A DNA stretch of 64,000 nt from Infirmifilum sp. NZ (GCF_022693705.1 NZ_CP094288.1:636582-700581), one strand, 5' to 3'. Positions 50,790 through 60,021 are shown, counted from the stretch's first letter. Program-made: numbers and translations. Notes: generated by a model from the letters alone, not told the origin.

Positions 50790-52244
50790 ATGGCGCGCGT
50801 AGCTGCGGTGTGCCTTCTGCTTTGCTTGATTTTAGCCGCTTCTCTCCTCGCAGGCCCAGGCGACTTCTCCCCCGTCGATAGTGCGCTTCTACAAGACAAC
50901 CTCTACGCTGGGGGGTTCATGGGCTCCCCGCTTAGCCCTTCCCCAGCCGCGGTGGTTGTGAACGGCTCGGGTGCTGTAGTCTACACGTGGGGTTTTAGCG
51001 GCATGATCGTCTCCGCCAAGGCCTCAAGCAGGGGAGTTGTGATGAGCGGATTCATCAGGGGTCGGGGCGGTTCTTCCGGCTTCGTGGTAGTGCTCCAGGG
51101 CAAGAATGCGAGGAGCTTCTCGGTGGTTGGAGACTCGGACGTCTACGTGTCGGACGGGTTCCTCGAAGGTGATGTGCTCGTCATGGCAGGGTACTTTTAC
51201 CGGCGTGGATCCCGAGACGCAGACGTCTTCGTAGCCAAGATCGGCCTTAATGGCTCTATCCTTGGCGCGAGGTGCTTCGGCAGCCGTGACTACCCCGACA
51301 CCGCAAGGAGGATAATTGCCGGCGAGGGCGGTTACTACGTTGTAGGGGATACGTGGGCCTACAACGTCTCCCAGAGCGACGTTCTCCTCCTGAGGCTTGG
51401 CGTGGACCTGAGCCTAAGGGAGAGTTTCAGCGTCGGAGGGGCGAGCTTGGAGACAGGGGAAGACGTCGTGCTCATGCCGAATGGTGATTACGTTGTGATT
51501 GGAACTACGGAGAGCGAGGGTGTTGCGCAGGGTTTCGCCGCGCGGGTGTCGAGGGTCGGAGGACTGCTGTGGCTTAGAGGCTACAGGACGCTGGGGGATA
51601 CTTTCCTCAAGCGAGCCTGGCTGGATCCGACCACCGGGAGGGTTTACGTTGTAGGCGCGGGGGTTTTCGACGAAGAACACGGGAGGGAGCCTTTCGTTTT
51701 GGTTTTAGACGAAGTGTGGGGTTGGAGCTTCAACGAGAGCGGTTTAATAATCGTTAGAGCAGAGCCTTCCCAAAGCCTTTCGGGCGTCATAAGCGAGGGC
51801 AGAGTGATCCTTCACAGGAGTGGAGGCCTCACCGTGATGAGCCTCAGCGGCTTAGCTTTCGACTACGCAGTGAGCCCGCCCACGCTGAACGGGACTTATA
51901 TCCTCGACGATAGCGGTGAGCTACCCTACTACGCAAGGAGCTTTTATGGGTGGAGAGTCCTGAGGGGAGTCGTTTCGGAGAGAGCCTGCCCTAATCTCGC
52001 TGCAGAAGAGGTGAATGCCTCTGCCTCGACCTTGAGCATTTATATGCAGGAGATACGGGGCTCTAGAAAACTGTTCGAGAGGAGGTTCGACTTGGGGCTG
52101 GCTGTCCGCAGGTTTGTTGAAAGAAACGTGCCCATCTTCCTGCTGATGCCTGTGGCTATAGCTCTCTTAGCTATCCTGTTCTTCGCTCTGAAAGCCAAGT
52201 TACTTTCCACTTTACAGGTTCTTGAACATAATTTTAACCATTGA
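50790..52244 (+). CDS. Surface-anchored beta-propeller-like protein
   Basis: A 484-residue protein with signal AVCLLLCLILAASLLAG and a C-terminal anchor (IFLLMPVAIALLAILFFAL) followed by a basic tail. Between them are repeating beta strands with recurring blocks such as GSSGFVVVLQG, DADVFVAKIGLNGSI, GYYVVGDTWAYN, QSDVLLLRLGVD, GDYVVIGTTES and GRVYVVGAGVF, each about 45-60 residues apart, as in a propeller. No catalytic motif is seen. It lies between the two importer operons on the opposite strand; a link to them is only positional. Confidence 0.65.
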   Translation: MARVAAVCLLLCLILAASLLAGPGDFSPVDSALLQDNLYAGGFMGSPLSPSPAAVVVNGSGAVVYTWGFSGMIVSAKASSRGVVMSGFIRGRGGSSGFVVVLQGKNARSFSVVGDSDVYVSDGFLEGDVLVMAGYFYRRGSRDADVFVAKIGLNGSILGARCFGSRDYPDTARRIIAGEGGYYVVGDTWAYNVSQSDVLLLRLGVDLSLRESFSVGGASLETGEDVVLMPNGDYVVIGTTESEGVAQGFAARVSRVGGLLWLRGYRTLGDTFLKRAWLDPTTGRVYVVGAGVFDEEHGREPFVLVLDEVWGWSFNESGLIIVRAEPSQSLSGVISEGRVILHRSGGLTVMSLSGLAFDYAVSPPTLNGTYILDDSGELPYYARSFYGWRVLRGVVSERACPNLAAEEVNASASTLSIYMQEIRGSRKLFERRFDLGLAVRRFVERNVPIFLLMPVAIALLAILFFALKAKLLSTLQVLEHNFNH

Positions 52245-52316
52245 ATAAAGTTAACAACGAATTGTAGTTACCTTTTATTTTGTTTTGCGAGAAAAAGCAA
52301 AGGTAAAGTATAACTA

Positions 52317-52946
52317 TTGTATCGTCAAACCTTAAGGGGGAGTGAAATAGAGACGGTTTTTGTGGAGGCTGACGCTAGGGCTCTGAGACGGGCTTTGAAG
52401 CTAGTCTGGTACCCGTTCGCTAGGCTGGAGCCCCTCGGAGAAGAAGGCTGGTGTGTTGGAGTTGACTGCTTTGTTGCCTCTTTAATGGGCTCTGCGTACA
52501 CTCGGCTCTTGCTCTCAAGGAAAGTGGAAACATCAATGCTGAGGAAACAGCCTACGATTGAGGCACCTATTCTTGAGCCAGTTAAATGCGGCCCTGAAGT
52601 ACTCGATGAGCTCCGTTCGATAGGTAAGGAGCGTAGAAAAAGTGAGACTTCATCATTCTCGTCATTTGAGCCTGTTGACTACTATGCTACCAGGATGCTG
52701 GGATCTAGAATGGCTCTCAAAAGATTGGAGATGTTCTTCAGAGGCTTTACTGACGCTTCTGCACATGTGCATGCACTAGTTAATGAATTGAAGCCAGAGC
52801 GGTTAACGTATAAAGGAATTCTTTACATCCTATTGTACTTCGATGTGCAGGAGCGGGTTTTCCTGCTCATTGGTAGAAGTAGTCTGCGCTCTACTCTTCA
52901 CGAAAAATTCTTGAGAAGAGAGCATCTTGAGAGAAAGGGGCTCTAG
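52317..52946 (+). CDS. Hypothetical soluble protein
   Basis: A 209-residue protein starting at a TTG; no ATG or GTG precedes the ordered part. Sequence is mixed alpha/beta: ETVFVEADARALRRALKLVW, GWCVGVDCFVASLMGSAY, a serine-rich middle (KSETSSFSSFEP), and helices DASAHVHALVNELKPERLTYKGILYILLYFDVQ. I recognise no family. Base use is more AT-rich than the genes around 43-48 kb. A TATA-like TTTTATTTTG lies about 40 bases upstream. Its stop is 7 bases from the convergent OppF stop. Confidence 0.5.
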   Translation: MYRQTLRGSEIETVFVEADARALRRALKLVWYPFARLEPLGEEGWCVGVDCFVASLMGSAYTRLLLSRKVETSMLRKQPTIEAPILEPVKCGPEVLDELRSIGKERRKSETSSFSSFEPVDYYATRMLGSRMALKRLEMFFRGFTDASAHVHALVNELKPERLTYKGILYILLYFDVQERVFLLIGRSSLRSTLHEKFLRREHLERKGL

Positions 52947-52952
52947 CTATTT

Positions 52953-53915
52953 TTACCTGGAGTAGAGCCAGCACGCGACGCGGTGGTTTGGCTCGATTTC
53001 AAAGAAAGGTGGCTCCTCCTTCCTGCATTTATCCATTGCGTAGGGGCATCGCGGGTGAAACCTGCAACCAGGCGGTGCGTTGATAGGTGATGGCGGTTCA
53101 CCCTGTAGCATTTCCCTCTTCCTGTTCCTAAGCTTCGGATCTGGTATCGGAACAGCGTTTAAGAGAAACTTCGTATAGGGGTGAGCTGGACTTTCGAGAA
53201 CAGCTTCCACTTTTCCCTCCTCGACGATCTTTCCAAGGTACATGACGGCAATTCTGTCGCTCATGTAGTTGACCACTGCGATGTCGTGCGAGATAAAAAG
53301 GTATGAGATCTTATGCTCAGCTTGAAGATCCTTTAGCATGTTAAGGATCTGCGCTTGGACGGAGACGTCTAGGGATGACGTCGGCTCGTCTAGAACAATC
53401 AGCGATGGATTAAGTAGGAGGGCCCTAAGTATCGCAATACGTTGCTTCTGGCCTCCGCTTAACTCGTGTGGATAGCGGAATAGGTGCTCCTTGCCTAGGC
53501 CCACTGAGTTGAGCTGTTCGACTAGAAAGCTTTCGGGATCACTTGGCACCATGTCATACTCGTAAAGAGGCTCCATTAAGATTTCGTAAACAGTCATTCT
53601 TGGATTAAGAGAGGTGTTTGGATCTTGGAATACTATCTGTGCTCTTCTCCTGAACTCTTTAAGCTTTCGGTTGCTGAGCCTTGTTATATCCACCCCTTCG
53701 TATATGATGCGACCTGCGGTAGGCTCTAGTAACCGGATAGCAACTCTACCTAATGTTGACTTCCCGCAACCGCTTTCCCCTACTAATCCTAACGTTTCGC
53801 TACTACCGATCTCCAAGGACACTCCATCGACTGCTTTAAGAGACTTGAACAATGAGCCTCTGACACGGAAGTACTTTTTGATATTCTCCAGCCTAAGCAA
53901 CGCCATACCCATCAC
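52953..53915 (-). CDS. Oligopeptide-type ABC transporter ATPase (OppF/DppF-like), operon 2
   Basis: A 320-residue ABC ATPase: GESGCGKSTLGRVAIRLL, VFQDPNTSLNP, LSGGQKQRIAILRALL, LIVLDEPTSSLDVSV, FISHDIA, and tail GCRFHPRCPYAMDKC with HRVACWL. It pairs with the OppD-like ATPase upstream, whose stop its start overlaps by 4 bases. Compared with operon 1, codon third positions are visibly more A/T-rich. It closes the operon. Confidence 0.92.
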   Translation of the reverse strand: MMGMALLRLENIKKYFRVRGSLFKSLKAVDGVSLEIGSSETLGLVGESGCGKSTLGRVAIRLLEPTAGRIIYEGVDITRLSNRKLKEFRRRAQIVFQDPNTSLNPRMTVYEILMEPLYEYDMVPSDPESFLVEQLNSVGLGKEHLFRYPHELSGGQKQRIAILRALLLNPSLIVLDEPTSSLDVSVQAQILNMLKDLQAEHKISYLFISHDIAVVNYMSDRIAVMYLGKIVEEGKVEAVLESPAHPYTKFLLNAVPIPDPKLRNRKREMLQGEPPSPINAPPGCRFHPRCPYAMDKCRKEEPPFFEIEPNHRVACWLYSR

Positions 53916-54910
53916 TTCTTTGAGTGAAGCCAGCAGTGAACCGTATGATTGTCACTCAGCATAACGGAAGCTGGGAACTCTTTTTTACAGATATCCATTG
54001 CGTAAGGGCAACGAGGGGCAAATGGACAGCCAGGTCCCATATCAATAAGTGTTGGAACAGTACCGGGTATTGACTCAAGTCTCTTCACCTTCCTGGTAGG
54101 ATCAGGCAGTGCACGCAACAACATTTTGGTGTATGGATGTGCTGGATTTTCAAAAAGCGTGAAGACGTCCGCTGTCTCCATGATTCTCCCCCCGTACATG
54201 ACATATGCTCTGTCAGCTACTTCGGCTACAACTCCTAGGTTATGAGTAATTAGTATAATGCTCATCCCATACTTAGCCTTCAGGCTCGCAAGCAAGTCGA
54301 GTATCTGAGCCTGAACGGTAACATCCAAGCTAGTTGTCGGTTCATCCGCTATGAGGAGACGGGGCCTGTTCGCAATTGCCGTTGCAATAACAACCCTCTG
54401 CCTCATACCTCCGCTCAGCTCATGTGGGTAGTTTTTCACACGTATTTCCGGGGTAGGAATAAGGACGTCCTTCAGGAGCATGACCGCCTCTTGTAGCGCT
54501 TCTCGCCGTGAAGCCTTCCGATGCTCCAGAATAGTTTCAACGATATGATGACCAGCTGTATATAGGGGATCAAGAGCACTACTAGGGTCTTGAAACACAT
54601 AAGAGATCTCATCACCTCTGATTTTTCTGAGCTCTTCGCTGCTAAGTTTAAATAGGTCTACGACTGTACCGTCTCTCCTCCTGAATAGAACACTCCCGGA
54701 TTCAATTCTACCAGGTGGCTCTATTAAACCTGTGAGGCTTCTAGTGAAGACACTTTTACCGCTACCGGTTTCACCAACTATGGCAACAGTCTCACCTTGA
54801 AAAACATCAAGGTATGCATCCGTTACCGCGTGCACTACACCAGCATAGGTGTAGAAACGCACCGTAACTCCGCGGGCCTTCAGCACCTGCCCGTCACTCA
54901 TCTCAGCCAT
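53912..54910 (-). CDS. Oligopeptide-type ABC transporter ATPase (OppD/DppD-like), operon 2
   Basis: A 332-residue ABC ATPase: GETGSGKSVFTRSLTGLI, YVFQDPSSALDP, LSGGMRQRVVIATAIA, LLIADEPTTSLDVTV, LITHNLG (switch His-Asn), and tail GCPFAPRCPYAMDIC with HTVHCWL. AGGTGATC about seven bases upstream of ATG 54910 serves as ribosome binding site. The gene follows the DppC-like gene by 10 bases. Confidence 0.92.
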   Translation of the reverse strand: MAEMSDGQVLKARGVTVRFYTYAGVVHAVTDAYLDVFQGETVAIVGETGSGKSVFTRSLTGLIEPPGRIESGSVLFRRRDGTVVDLFKLSSEELRKIRGDEISYVFQDPSSALDPLYTAGHHIVETILEHRKASRREALQEAVMLLKDVLIPTPEIRVKNYPHELSGGMRQRVVIATAIANRPRLLIADEPTTSLDVTVQAQILDLLASLKAKYGMSIILITHNLGVVAEVADRAYVMYGGRIMETADVFTLFENPAHPYTKMLLRALPDPTRKVKRLESIPGTVPTLIDMGPGCPFAPRCPYAMDICKKEFPASVMLSDNHTVHCWLHSKK

Positions 54911-54920
54911 ATACGATCAC

Positions 54921-56015
54921 CTACAGCTTCGCTTTCAGCTCTATTGACCTCCTGGTCCTTGGATCAAACACGTCGCGCAGTGCGTCCCCGAGCATGTTCC
55001 AACCTAGAGAGATGAGTAGCAAAGCCGTACCCGCCTCAATAACTATCCACCAGCTTCTCTCAGGAAAATATTGACCAGCCATCGAGACGAGCAACCCGAG
55101 GTCGGGAACAGGGGGCTGTGCCCCTAGACCGAGGAAAGAGAGAGCGGCTGAAGAGAGAGCAGCTGTAGCTATGTCAAACGTAAGCATAACAAGTAGAGGT
55201 GAGAGGATGTTGGGCAAGATGTGTTTCCGCAGGATCCTCCAGGTGGAAAGGCCTAAGGCTTTTGCGGCTTCAACAAACCCCTGCTCCTTTATTGTCAGTA
55301 CAGAGCCTCTAACAACCCTAGCATAGGGAGGCCACCAAACCAAAATCATGGCGAGGAAAAGAGAGAGGAGGTTTGCAATGTTCGGTGCATCTCCCGGGTT
55401 TAGGGCGAAAATCGCAGCGAAGAAAGAGGTAAGCGCAGGGTTTTCCGCCAACACGTTCCTCACTGATATCCTCAACGTGAGACTAAATGCGATCGCCAAT
55501 ACAAGGCCTGGGAAAGCGAACATCATATCAGTAAACCTCATTATCACCTCATCCACTAAACCACCGAAGTAGCCCGCAATTAGACCGAGAATCACCCCTA
55601 TTGCAGCTCCCACAAGAACTATGATGAAGCTCATGACAAGGGCTATCCTGAAGCCCCTAACTACTAACGAGAGAACATCCCGTCCATAGTTGTCGGTTCC
55701 CCATAACGGTAACCCTGAACAGGTACCGAAACATGGGGGGTAGGGCAACATTCCAGCTAAGCTCGGGTTTTGTAATAGCGGGTAAGTGTCGTAGGGCTCC
55801 CACGCTATAAAGGGACCGAATATTGCGAGGAAAGTTGTGATAAATACGAGTAGTAACCCTGCGGCTCCGGTTTTTGAAGTTGCTAAAGCATAAAGCGTGA
55901 GCTTAGTCTCCTGCAACTTAGACCTATTCTTGTCTAGCCAGCCCGGGCTTAGCCTTTCCCTTAGTGCAACGTACCCGTTCAAGATTTTTGAGAAGAGAGT
56001 GTATAGAAAATTCAT
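54921..56015 (-). CDS. Oligopeptide-type ABC permease (DppC-like), operon 2
   Basis: A 364-residue permease with the normal short loop. After an N-terminal cytoplasmic stretch and the first helix (TGAAGLLLVFITTFLAIFGPF), the loop contains LWGTDNYGRDVLSLVVRGFRIALV, the typical GTDxxGRDxxSR block of DppC. The coupling loop is FVEAAKALGLSTWRILRKHILPN, and the C-terminus has SWWIVIEAGTALLLISLGWNMLGDALRDVFDPR. It lacks the 200-residue insert of its operon 1 counterpart. Gap of 12 bases to the DppB-like gene. Confidence 0.94.
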   Translation of the reverse strand: MNFLYTLFSKILNGYVALRERLSPGWLDKNRSKLQETKLTLYALATSKTGAAGLLLVFITTFLAIFGPFIAWEPYDTYPLLQNPSLAGMLPYPPCFGTCSGLPLWGTDNYGRDVLSLVVRGFRIALVMSFIIVLVGAAIGVILGLIAGYFGGLVDEVIMRFTDMMFAFPGLVLAIAFSLTLRISVRNVLAENPALTSFFAAIFALNPGDAPNIANLLSLFLAMILVWWPPYARVVRGSVLTIKEQGFVEAAKALGLSTWRILRKHILPNILSPLLVMLTFDIATAALSSAALSFLGLGAQPPVPDLGLLVSMAGQYFPERSWWIVIEAGTALLLISLGWNMLGDALRDVFDPRTRRSIELKAKL

Positions 56016-56027
56016 GGTTTCGACACC

Positions 56028-57086
56028 TCAGTACCTTACCCTCGGATCTAACACCGCGTATAGTATGTCTACAATTAGATTCATGATAATATACACCAAG
56101 GAGAATAGGAAAGTGCCGGCGATGATTACAGGAAAGTTCAAGCGCGTGATCCCTTGGTAAATATACCTTCCTAAGCCTGGGATGTTAAAGATGGTCTCCG
56201 CGATAATAGCGCCCGTCAGCAATCCAGCAAAATCTAGGCCAAGAATAGTGATAATTGGCGCAAAGCCATTTTTAAGCGCATGCTTCCAAATTGTCCAGCT
56301 GGATAGCCCTCGGGCTTTTCCAAAAAGAATTGATTCAGAGCTCAATGCGTCGAGGAGACTGTTCCTCACTATCCTAGCGATGAAACCTGCCGAAAGCACG
56401 CCGAGAGCGAAACCAGGCAACCACATTCTTGTAAACGTATCGGAAACTACCTGAAACTCGCCGCACATAAGCGCACCGAACATAGGAACCTGGCCAACAG
56501 CCCACGCTATCCAACCAAATACTGGGACACCATCCTTTAGCCCAGCTAGTTGCATCGCGCAGGCATTGGAAAATGCGGGAACACCTGCTAGAAGTGTAGT
56601 CTTCACATACACGTAGAAAACGAGTATGAGAAGGTAGTACAGCACAAACGACGGCATAGAGCTACCGAAGAGCGCGAAAACTCGCACGAAGAGATCTAGA
56701 GCACTATCCCGCTTCGCCGCAGCCGCGATTCCTAGCGGAATTCCTATAACAACGGTAAAGAAGAATGCAAAGATTGCTAGCTCTACAGTCACCGGGAAAC
56801 GCTGGGCTACCTGCTCGACAACTAAGTCACCTCTTGTTGGATCTCTGAGCTGTCCTGTCAGTAGCTGGGCTACGAGGAAAGCAAATTGCTCGTACCAGGG
56901 AGCATCAAATTTATACTTTCTTCTCAAGTCCTCCAGAGTCTGCGGGTTAAGTAACTTTTCGCCAACCCATGCCCTAACGGGATCTGTCGGAATCACATAG
57001 GCGATCACGTACGTAATTAGAAGGGCACCTATAATGCTGGGAATAAACGATATCATCCGTCGCACGAGGAAGCTAGCCAACCCCAT
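56028..57086 (-). CDS. Oligopeptide-type ABC permease (DppB-like), operon 2
   Basis: About 352 residues from ATG 57086, which has AGGTGA six bases upstream (GTG 57095 also possible). The usual blocks are present: AYVIPTDPVRAWVGEKLLNPQTLEDLRRKYKFD, then GDLVVEQVAQRFPVTVELAIFAF, the coupling loop LFGKARGLSSWTIWKHALKNG, and IIAETIFNIPGLGRYIYQGI. A Cys pair lies in the outside loop around NACAMQLAG and MCGEF. With the DppC-like protein it forms the channel. Preceded by a 40-base gap from the binding-protein gene. Confidence 0.94.
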   Translation of the reverse strand: MGLASFLVRRMISFIPSIIGALLITYVIAYVIPTDPVRAWVGEKLLNPQTLEDLRRKYKFDAPWYEQFAFLVAQLLTGQLRDPTRGDLVVEQVAQRFPVTVELAIFAFFFTVVIGIPLGIAAAAKRDSALDLFVRVFALFGSSMPSFVLYYLLILVFYVYVKTTLLAGVPAFSNACAMQLAGLKDGVPVFGWIAWAVGQVPMFGALMCGEFQVVSDTFTRMWLPGFALGVLSAGFIARIVRNSLLDALSSESILFGKARGLSSWTIWKHALKNGFAPIITILGLDFAGLLTGAIIAETIFNIPGLGRYIYQGITRLNFPVIIAGTFLFSLVYIIMNLIVDILYAVLDPRVRY

Positions 57087-57135
57087 GAGCGTCACCTAAC
57101 TGATCATGGTTAGAGGAAAAGAAAAAATATTAGTT

Positions 57136-59325
57136 TTAGGGCTTGAAGCCATACAGTTCTTTCCATAACGTTGCGTTCCAGTAATATGGATTGTACTTCA
57201 GCAGGATGTAACTGTCCTCTTTGTAGTCGGCCACGTAGTAGGGTCCGGTTGATACAGGCTTCTTTGCTAGCAACTGGTGTATTGGATCATCCTCGCCTGG
57301 TTGCACAAACTTAGCCCATGCTGCAGGATCCTTGCCGTTTTTCGACGCTGCAATTGCGGCGCTGTATTGGTCGCCTAGCGCGTACTCCATTGGATAGATG
57401 GCGCCGACACCTGTTGGGAAGATTTGCAGTATTGGCACATATGGGAACTTCAACTTGAACTTGACCACGCCTGCTGTTGATCCACTATATCCGAAGAAGC
57501 TGAGCAGATCCTTTAAGCTGTGGACCTCGGCGCTCTTACCTTTAAATGCCGTCACTAATCCCTGGCTCCTAGCAATACTGTCCAATTCCTCCTCGCTTAG
57601 CACTGTTGAAGCATTCACATCGATGAACTCGTCAATCATCCACTGCGGTCCACCTGGCAAATTAGCTCTCACAGCTCTCCATATGCAGAAGAGTACGTCG
57701 GTAGCGTCAATCGGGTAAGTCTTGTTGTTCCACGGGTCGTAACCGACAACATTACCTCTTATGACAAAGTAGAGCTCTGTCATATCTTTGCTGAAGGCCC
57801 ATGCTACGGCTAGGTCAGGTATAGGCTCGGTTTCTTCCTTCCAGAGAGTCACAAGCCTCCTGTATGTGTGTTCGAATATCTCCCAACCGAATGACTCGTA
57901 GGACTTTGCAGGATCGAAGGTGTCAGGCCAACCTATGTCGCCTATTACCATTGTCTCTGGGTTATTTTTGATGCCAAGAACTCCGGTGTCGACCACAGGA
58001 GCCTTGGGGTCTTCCCAGACAAGGTCGTAGCGTGTGGAAACTGCGCCTACTGGATAGTACATGCCGTAAACCCAGCTACCATAGTTTTCACCGGTAATGA
58101 GCTGACCAAGCATAATTAGCGAGCTCGCTTTGTTGAACTTGATGACAGCAGCTTGTATAACCGCTTCTCGGGCGTCTGGCTCTAATATTCTCTGAGAGAC
58201 CTTACAGAGTGCACTTAGAATTATATCTTTTAGGCCGCCTGTACCTAGTGTAACCATGTTTACCGGCTTCTCCCAGTTTGCGTTTGTAGCCTCCCAATCT
58301 ACTTCGTAGGCCACAACTACTAGCGGCTTGCTTGTTGACCCAGTGTAGGTTGCACCTGAGCCTTTAGGTCCTACAACTACAATGAATTTTTCAGTCTCTA
58401 TAGCTTCATCTACCTTGGCTAAGTACTTTCCTACATCGCCTGCGGCTACTTTACTTGCGTACTCTATGTTTTTGAACTCAGCACCTCCCCACACGAATGG
58501 CATTAAGAAGTTGTCTGCATCAAGATAGTCAGGTATCCAACCTAGTAACATCACGTCGTATTGGAAGTTGTCAACAAGCTCCAAGTACTTTGGCCAGGCA
58601 TACGCCTCGACGGTAACCTTGAAACCAAGCTCGCTCCACGACTGTTGAAGGAGTGTAGCGATCTGCTGGCGAGCGGTGTTACCCTCGTTGTAGATTATTG
58701 TGATTGTGTACTTGCTCGGGTCAAAGCCCTTTGCTTTAAGGGACGCGATTAGCTCCTTAGCTTTAGTCATGTTGTATTCAAACTTAACGATTCCATACTC
58801 TGTGTAGCCAGGCATCCCGCGTGGAACTATTGTGTAGAGCCTAGTGTATAGTTTGTTGAACACTTGGTTGAGTATCACGTCGTAGGGTACAGCGTATGCT
58901 AATGCGTAGCGGACTTCCGTTATATTAAGAGGTGCTCTCATCGGGTTTAACCCGACATACTGTATTGTCAGCTGGGGCTTATCGGGTCTACGTACAAGGT
59001 GTAGGCTGAAACCATCAACTGGCGTGTTGTTTACGTCAGGCCAACGTGCAGGAGTAACAACGGCTATGTCGAAGACGCCCGTCTTGTACATATTGATCCT
59101 GGTTCCCTCGTCGTTAACGATAAGGTATAATATTTGTTTATGGAAAGGCTTCGTAGGCTGTGTAACTGGTTGTTGCTGAGGAGGAGCTCCTGGTTGCTGA
59201 GCTGGGGCAGTAGGTTGTTGAGGTGGTGGCTGCTGTAAGAATATGAATGCTACAATAGCCGCAACGAGTACTATAGCTATGACAGCTGTTACCAGCAACA
59301 AATTTCTCCTGCGGCTTTCAGCCAT
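57136..59325 (-). CDS. Solute-binding protein, SBP_bac_5-like with swapped segment order, operon 2
   Basis: A 729-residue protein with an N-terminal anchor (LLLVTAVIAIVLVAAIVAFIFL) and a Pro/Gln-rich linker (31-60). Residues 62-340 carry second-half hallmarks: MYKTGVFDIAVV, EVRYALAYAVPYDVILN, MTKAKELIASLKAKGFD, DVMLLGWIPDYLDADNF. Residues 440-729 carry first-half hallmarks: WPDTFDPAKSYESFGW, RLVTLWKEETEPIPDLAVAWAFSKD, then STGPYYVADYKEDSYILLKYNPYYW at the very end. In OppA/DppA the last text is mid-protein and leads directly into the first. It binds peptides or oligosaccharides. A TATA-like ATATTTATAAAC lies about 25-35 bases upstream. Confidence 0.88.
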   Translation of the reverse strand: MAESRRRNLLLVTAVIAIVLVAAIVAFIFLQQPPPQQPTAPAQQPGAPPQQQPVTQPTKPFHKQILYLIVNDEGTRINMYKTGVFDIAVVTPARWPDVNNTPVDGFSLHLVRRPDKPQLTIQYVGLNPMRAPLNITEVRYALAYAVPYDVILNQVFNKLYTRLYTIVPRGMPGYTEYGIVKFEYNMTKAKELIASLKAKGFDPSKYTITIIYNEGNTARQQIATLLQQSWSELGFKVTVEAYAWPKYLELVDNFQYDVMLLGWIPDYLDADNFLMPFVWGGAEFKNIEYASKVAAGDVGKYLAKVDEAIETEKFIVVVGPKGSGATYTGSTSKPLVVVAYEVDWEATNANWEKPVNMVTLGTGGLKDIILSALCKVSQRILEPDAREAVIQAAVIKFNKASSLIMLGQLITGENYGSWVYGMYYPVGAVSTRYDLVWEDPKAPVVDTGVLGIKNNPETMVIGDIGWPDTFDPAKSYESFGWEIFEHTYRRLVTLWKEETEPIPDLAVAWAFSKDMTELYFVIRGNVVGYDPWNNKTYPIDATDVLFCIWRAVRANLPGGPQWMIDEFIDVNASTVLSEEELDSIARSQGLVTAFKGKSAEVHSLKDLLSFFGYSGSTAGVVKFKLKFPYVPILQIFPTGVGAIYPMEYALGDQYSAAIAASKNGKDPAAWAKFVQPGEDDPIHQLLAKKPVSTGPYYVADYKEDSYILLKYNPYYWNATLWKELYGFKP

Positions 59326-59487
59326 CGTATTTCTCCGCCATACCTAGTTTATAAATATTTTCCTTGAGGAGTTGAAAAGTCTTAAGCTGAAAGAACTCAT
59401 CTTCTGAAAAATTTAGTATTGCACCGAAAAAGCAATCCGAAACTCTTTCCTATTCTGTTATTTTAAACTATATTCCATAAAGAATAC

Positions 59488-59522
59488 TAGTCATTGTCAT
59501 CAAACAACAATTGACATGACTA
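59488..59522. repeat. Imperfect inverted repeat in an AT-rich intergenic stretch
   Basis: TAGTCATTGTCA (59488-59499) and TGACATGACTA (59512-59522) pair with one bulged base over a 12-base loop. The 234-base gap 59326-59559 otherwise contains the binding-protein promoter and AT-rich sequence, with no RNA gene recognised. The repeat is about 40-70 bases past the alkyltransferase stop, so it may be a terminator; an operator is also possible. Confidence 0.4.
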
Positions 59523-59559
59523 CTAAGTCTTCTAAAACTTATTATATCTCCGTCTAAGA

Positions 59560-60021
59560 TTAAAGAAGGCTTGCCTTCTCGAGGTTTAAGAGGAAGAGTT
59601 TCGCGTCGACCCCCAGGGCGTAGCCCCCTATCCACCCGGACGCTGAGATGACCCGGTGGCAAGGGACGACTATGAGTATGCTGTTCGAGCTGAGGGCTGC
59701 AGCGACGGAGCGGGGGGTTGTTGAGAGCCTTCGGGCAATCTCCTTGTAGGTCGTGGTCGTCCCGTAGGGCACTTTGAGGACCTCTTCGAGGACACTTCGC
59801 TTGAAGCTGGATCCCGAGAGCGCGGGTTTGAAGGTGAAGCTGGTTCTTGATCCGTGGAGGTACTCCTGAAGCTCCTTCTCGAAAGCCTCTGCTTCGGCTC
59901 CGCCTCTCTGGGCCCCGGCTGGCTTGACGCGCTTCTTCGAGTGCAGGGCCAGCACCATCCTGCCCTCCACGATGAAGCAGAGCTCGCCTATGGGCGTGCT
60001 GAGGCACTTGTACTGCCTCAT
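59560..60021 (-). CDS. ogt: Methylated-DNA--protein-cysteine methyltransferase
   Basis: A 153-residue O6-alkylguanine-DNA alkyltransferase. VLKVPYGTTTTYKEIARRLS is the helix before the DNA-binding wing, then SVAAALSSN, and the active site VVPCHRVISASGWIGGY with acceptor C121. It takes alkyl groups from guanine O6 in one irreversible reaction. The N-terminal ribonuclease-like domain is short. The start overlaps the stop of the 72-residue gene upstream by 4 bases (ATGA), so the two are coupled. Confidence 0.94.
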   Translation of the reverse strand: MRQYKCLSTPIGELCFIVEGRMVLALHSKKRVKPAGAQRGGAEAEAFEKELQEYLHGSRTSFTFKPALSGSSFKRSVLEEVLKVPYGTTTTYKEIARRLSTTPRSVAAALSSNSILIVVPCHRVISASGWIGGYALGVDAKLFLLNLEKASLL

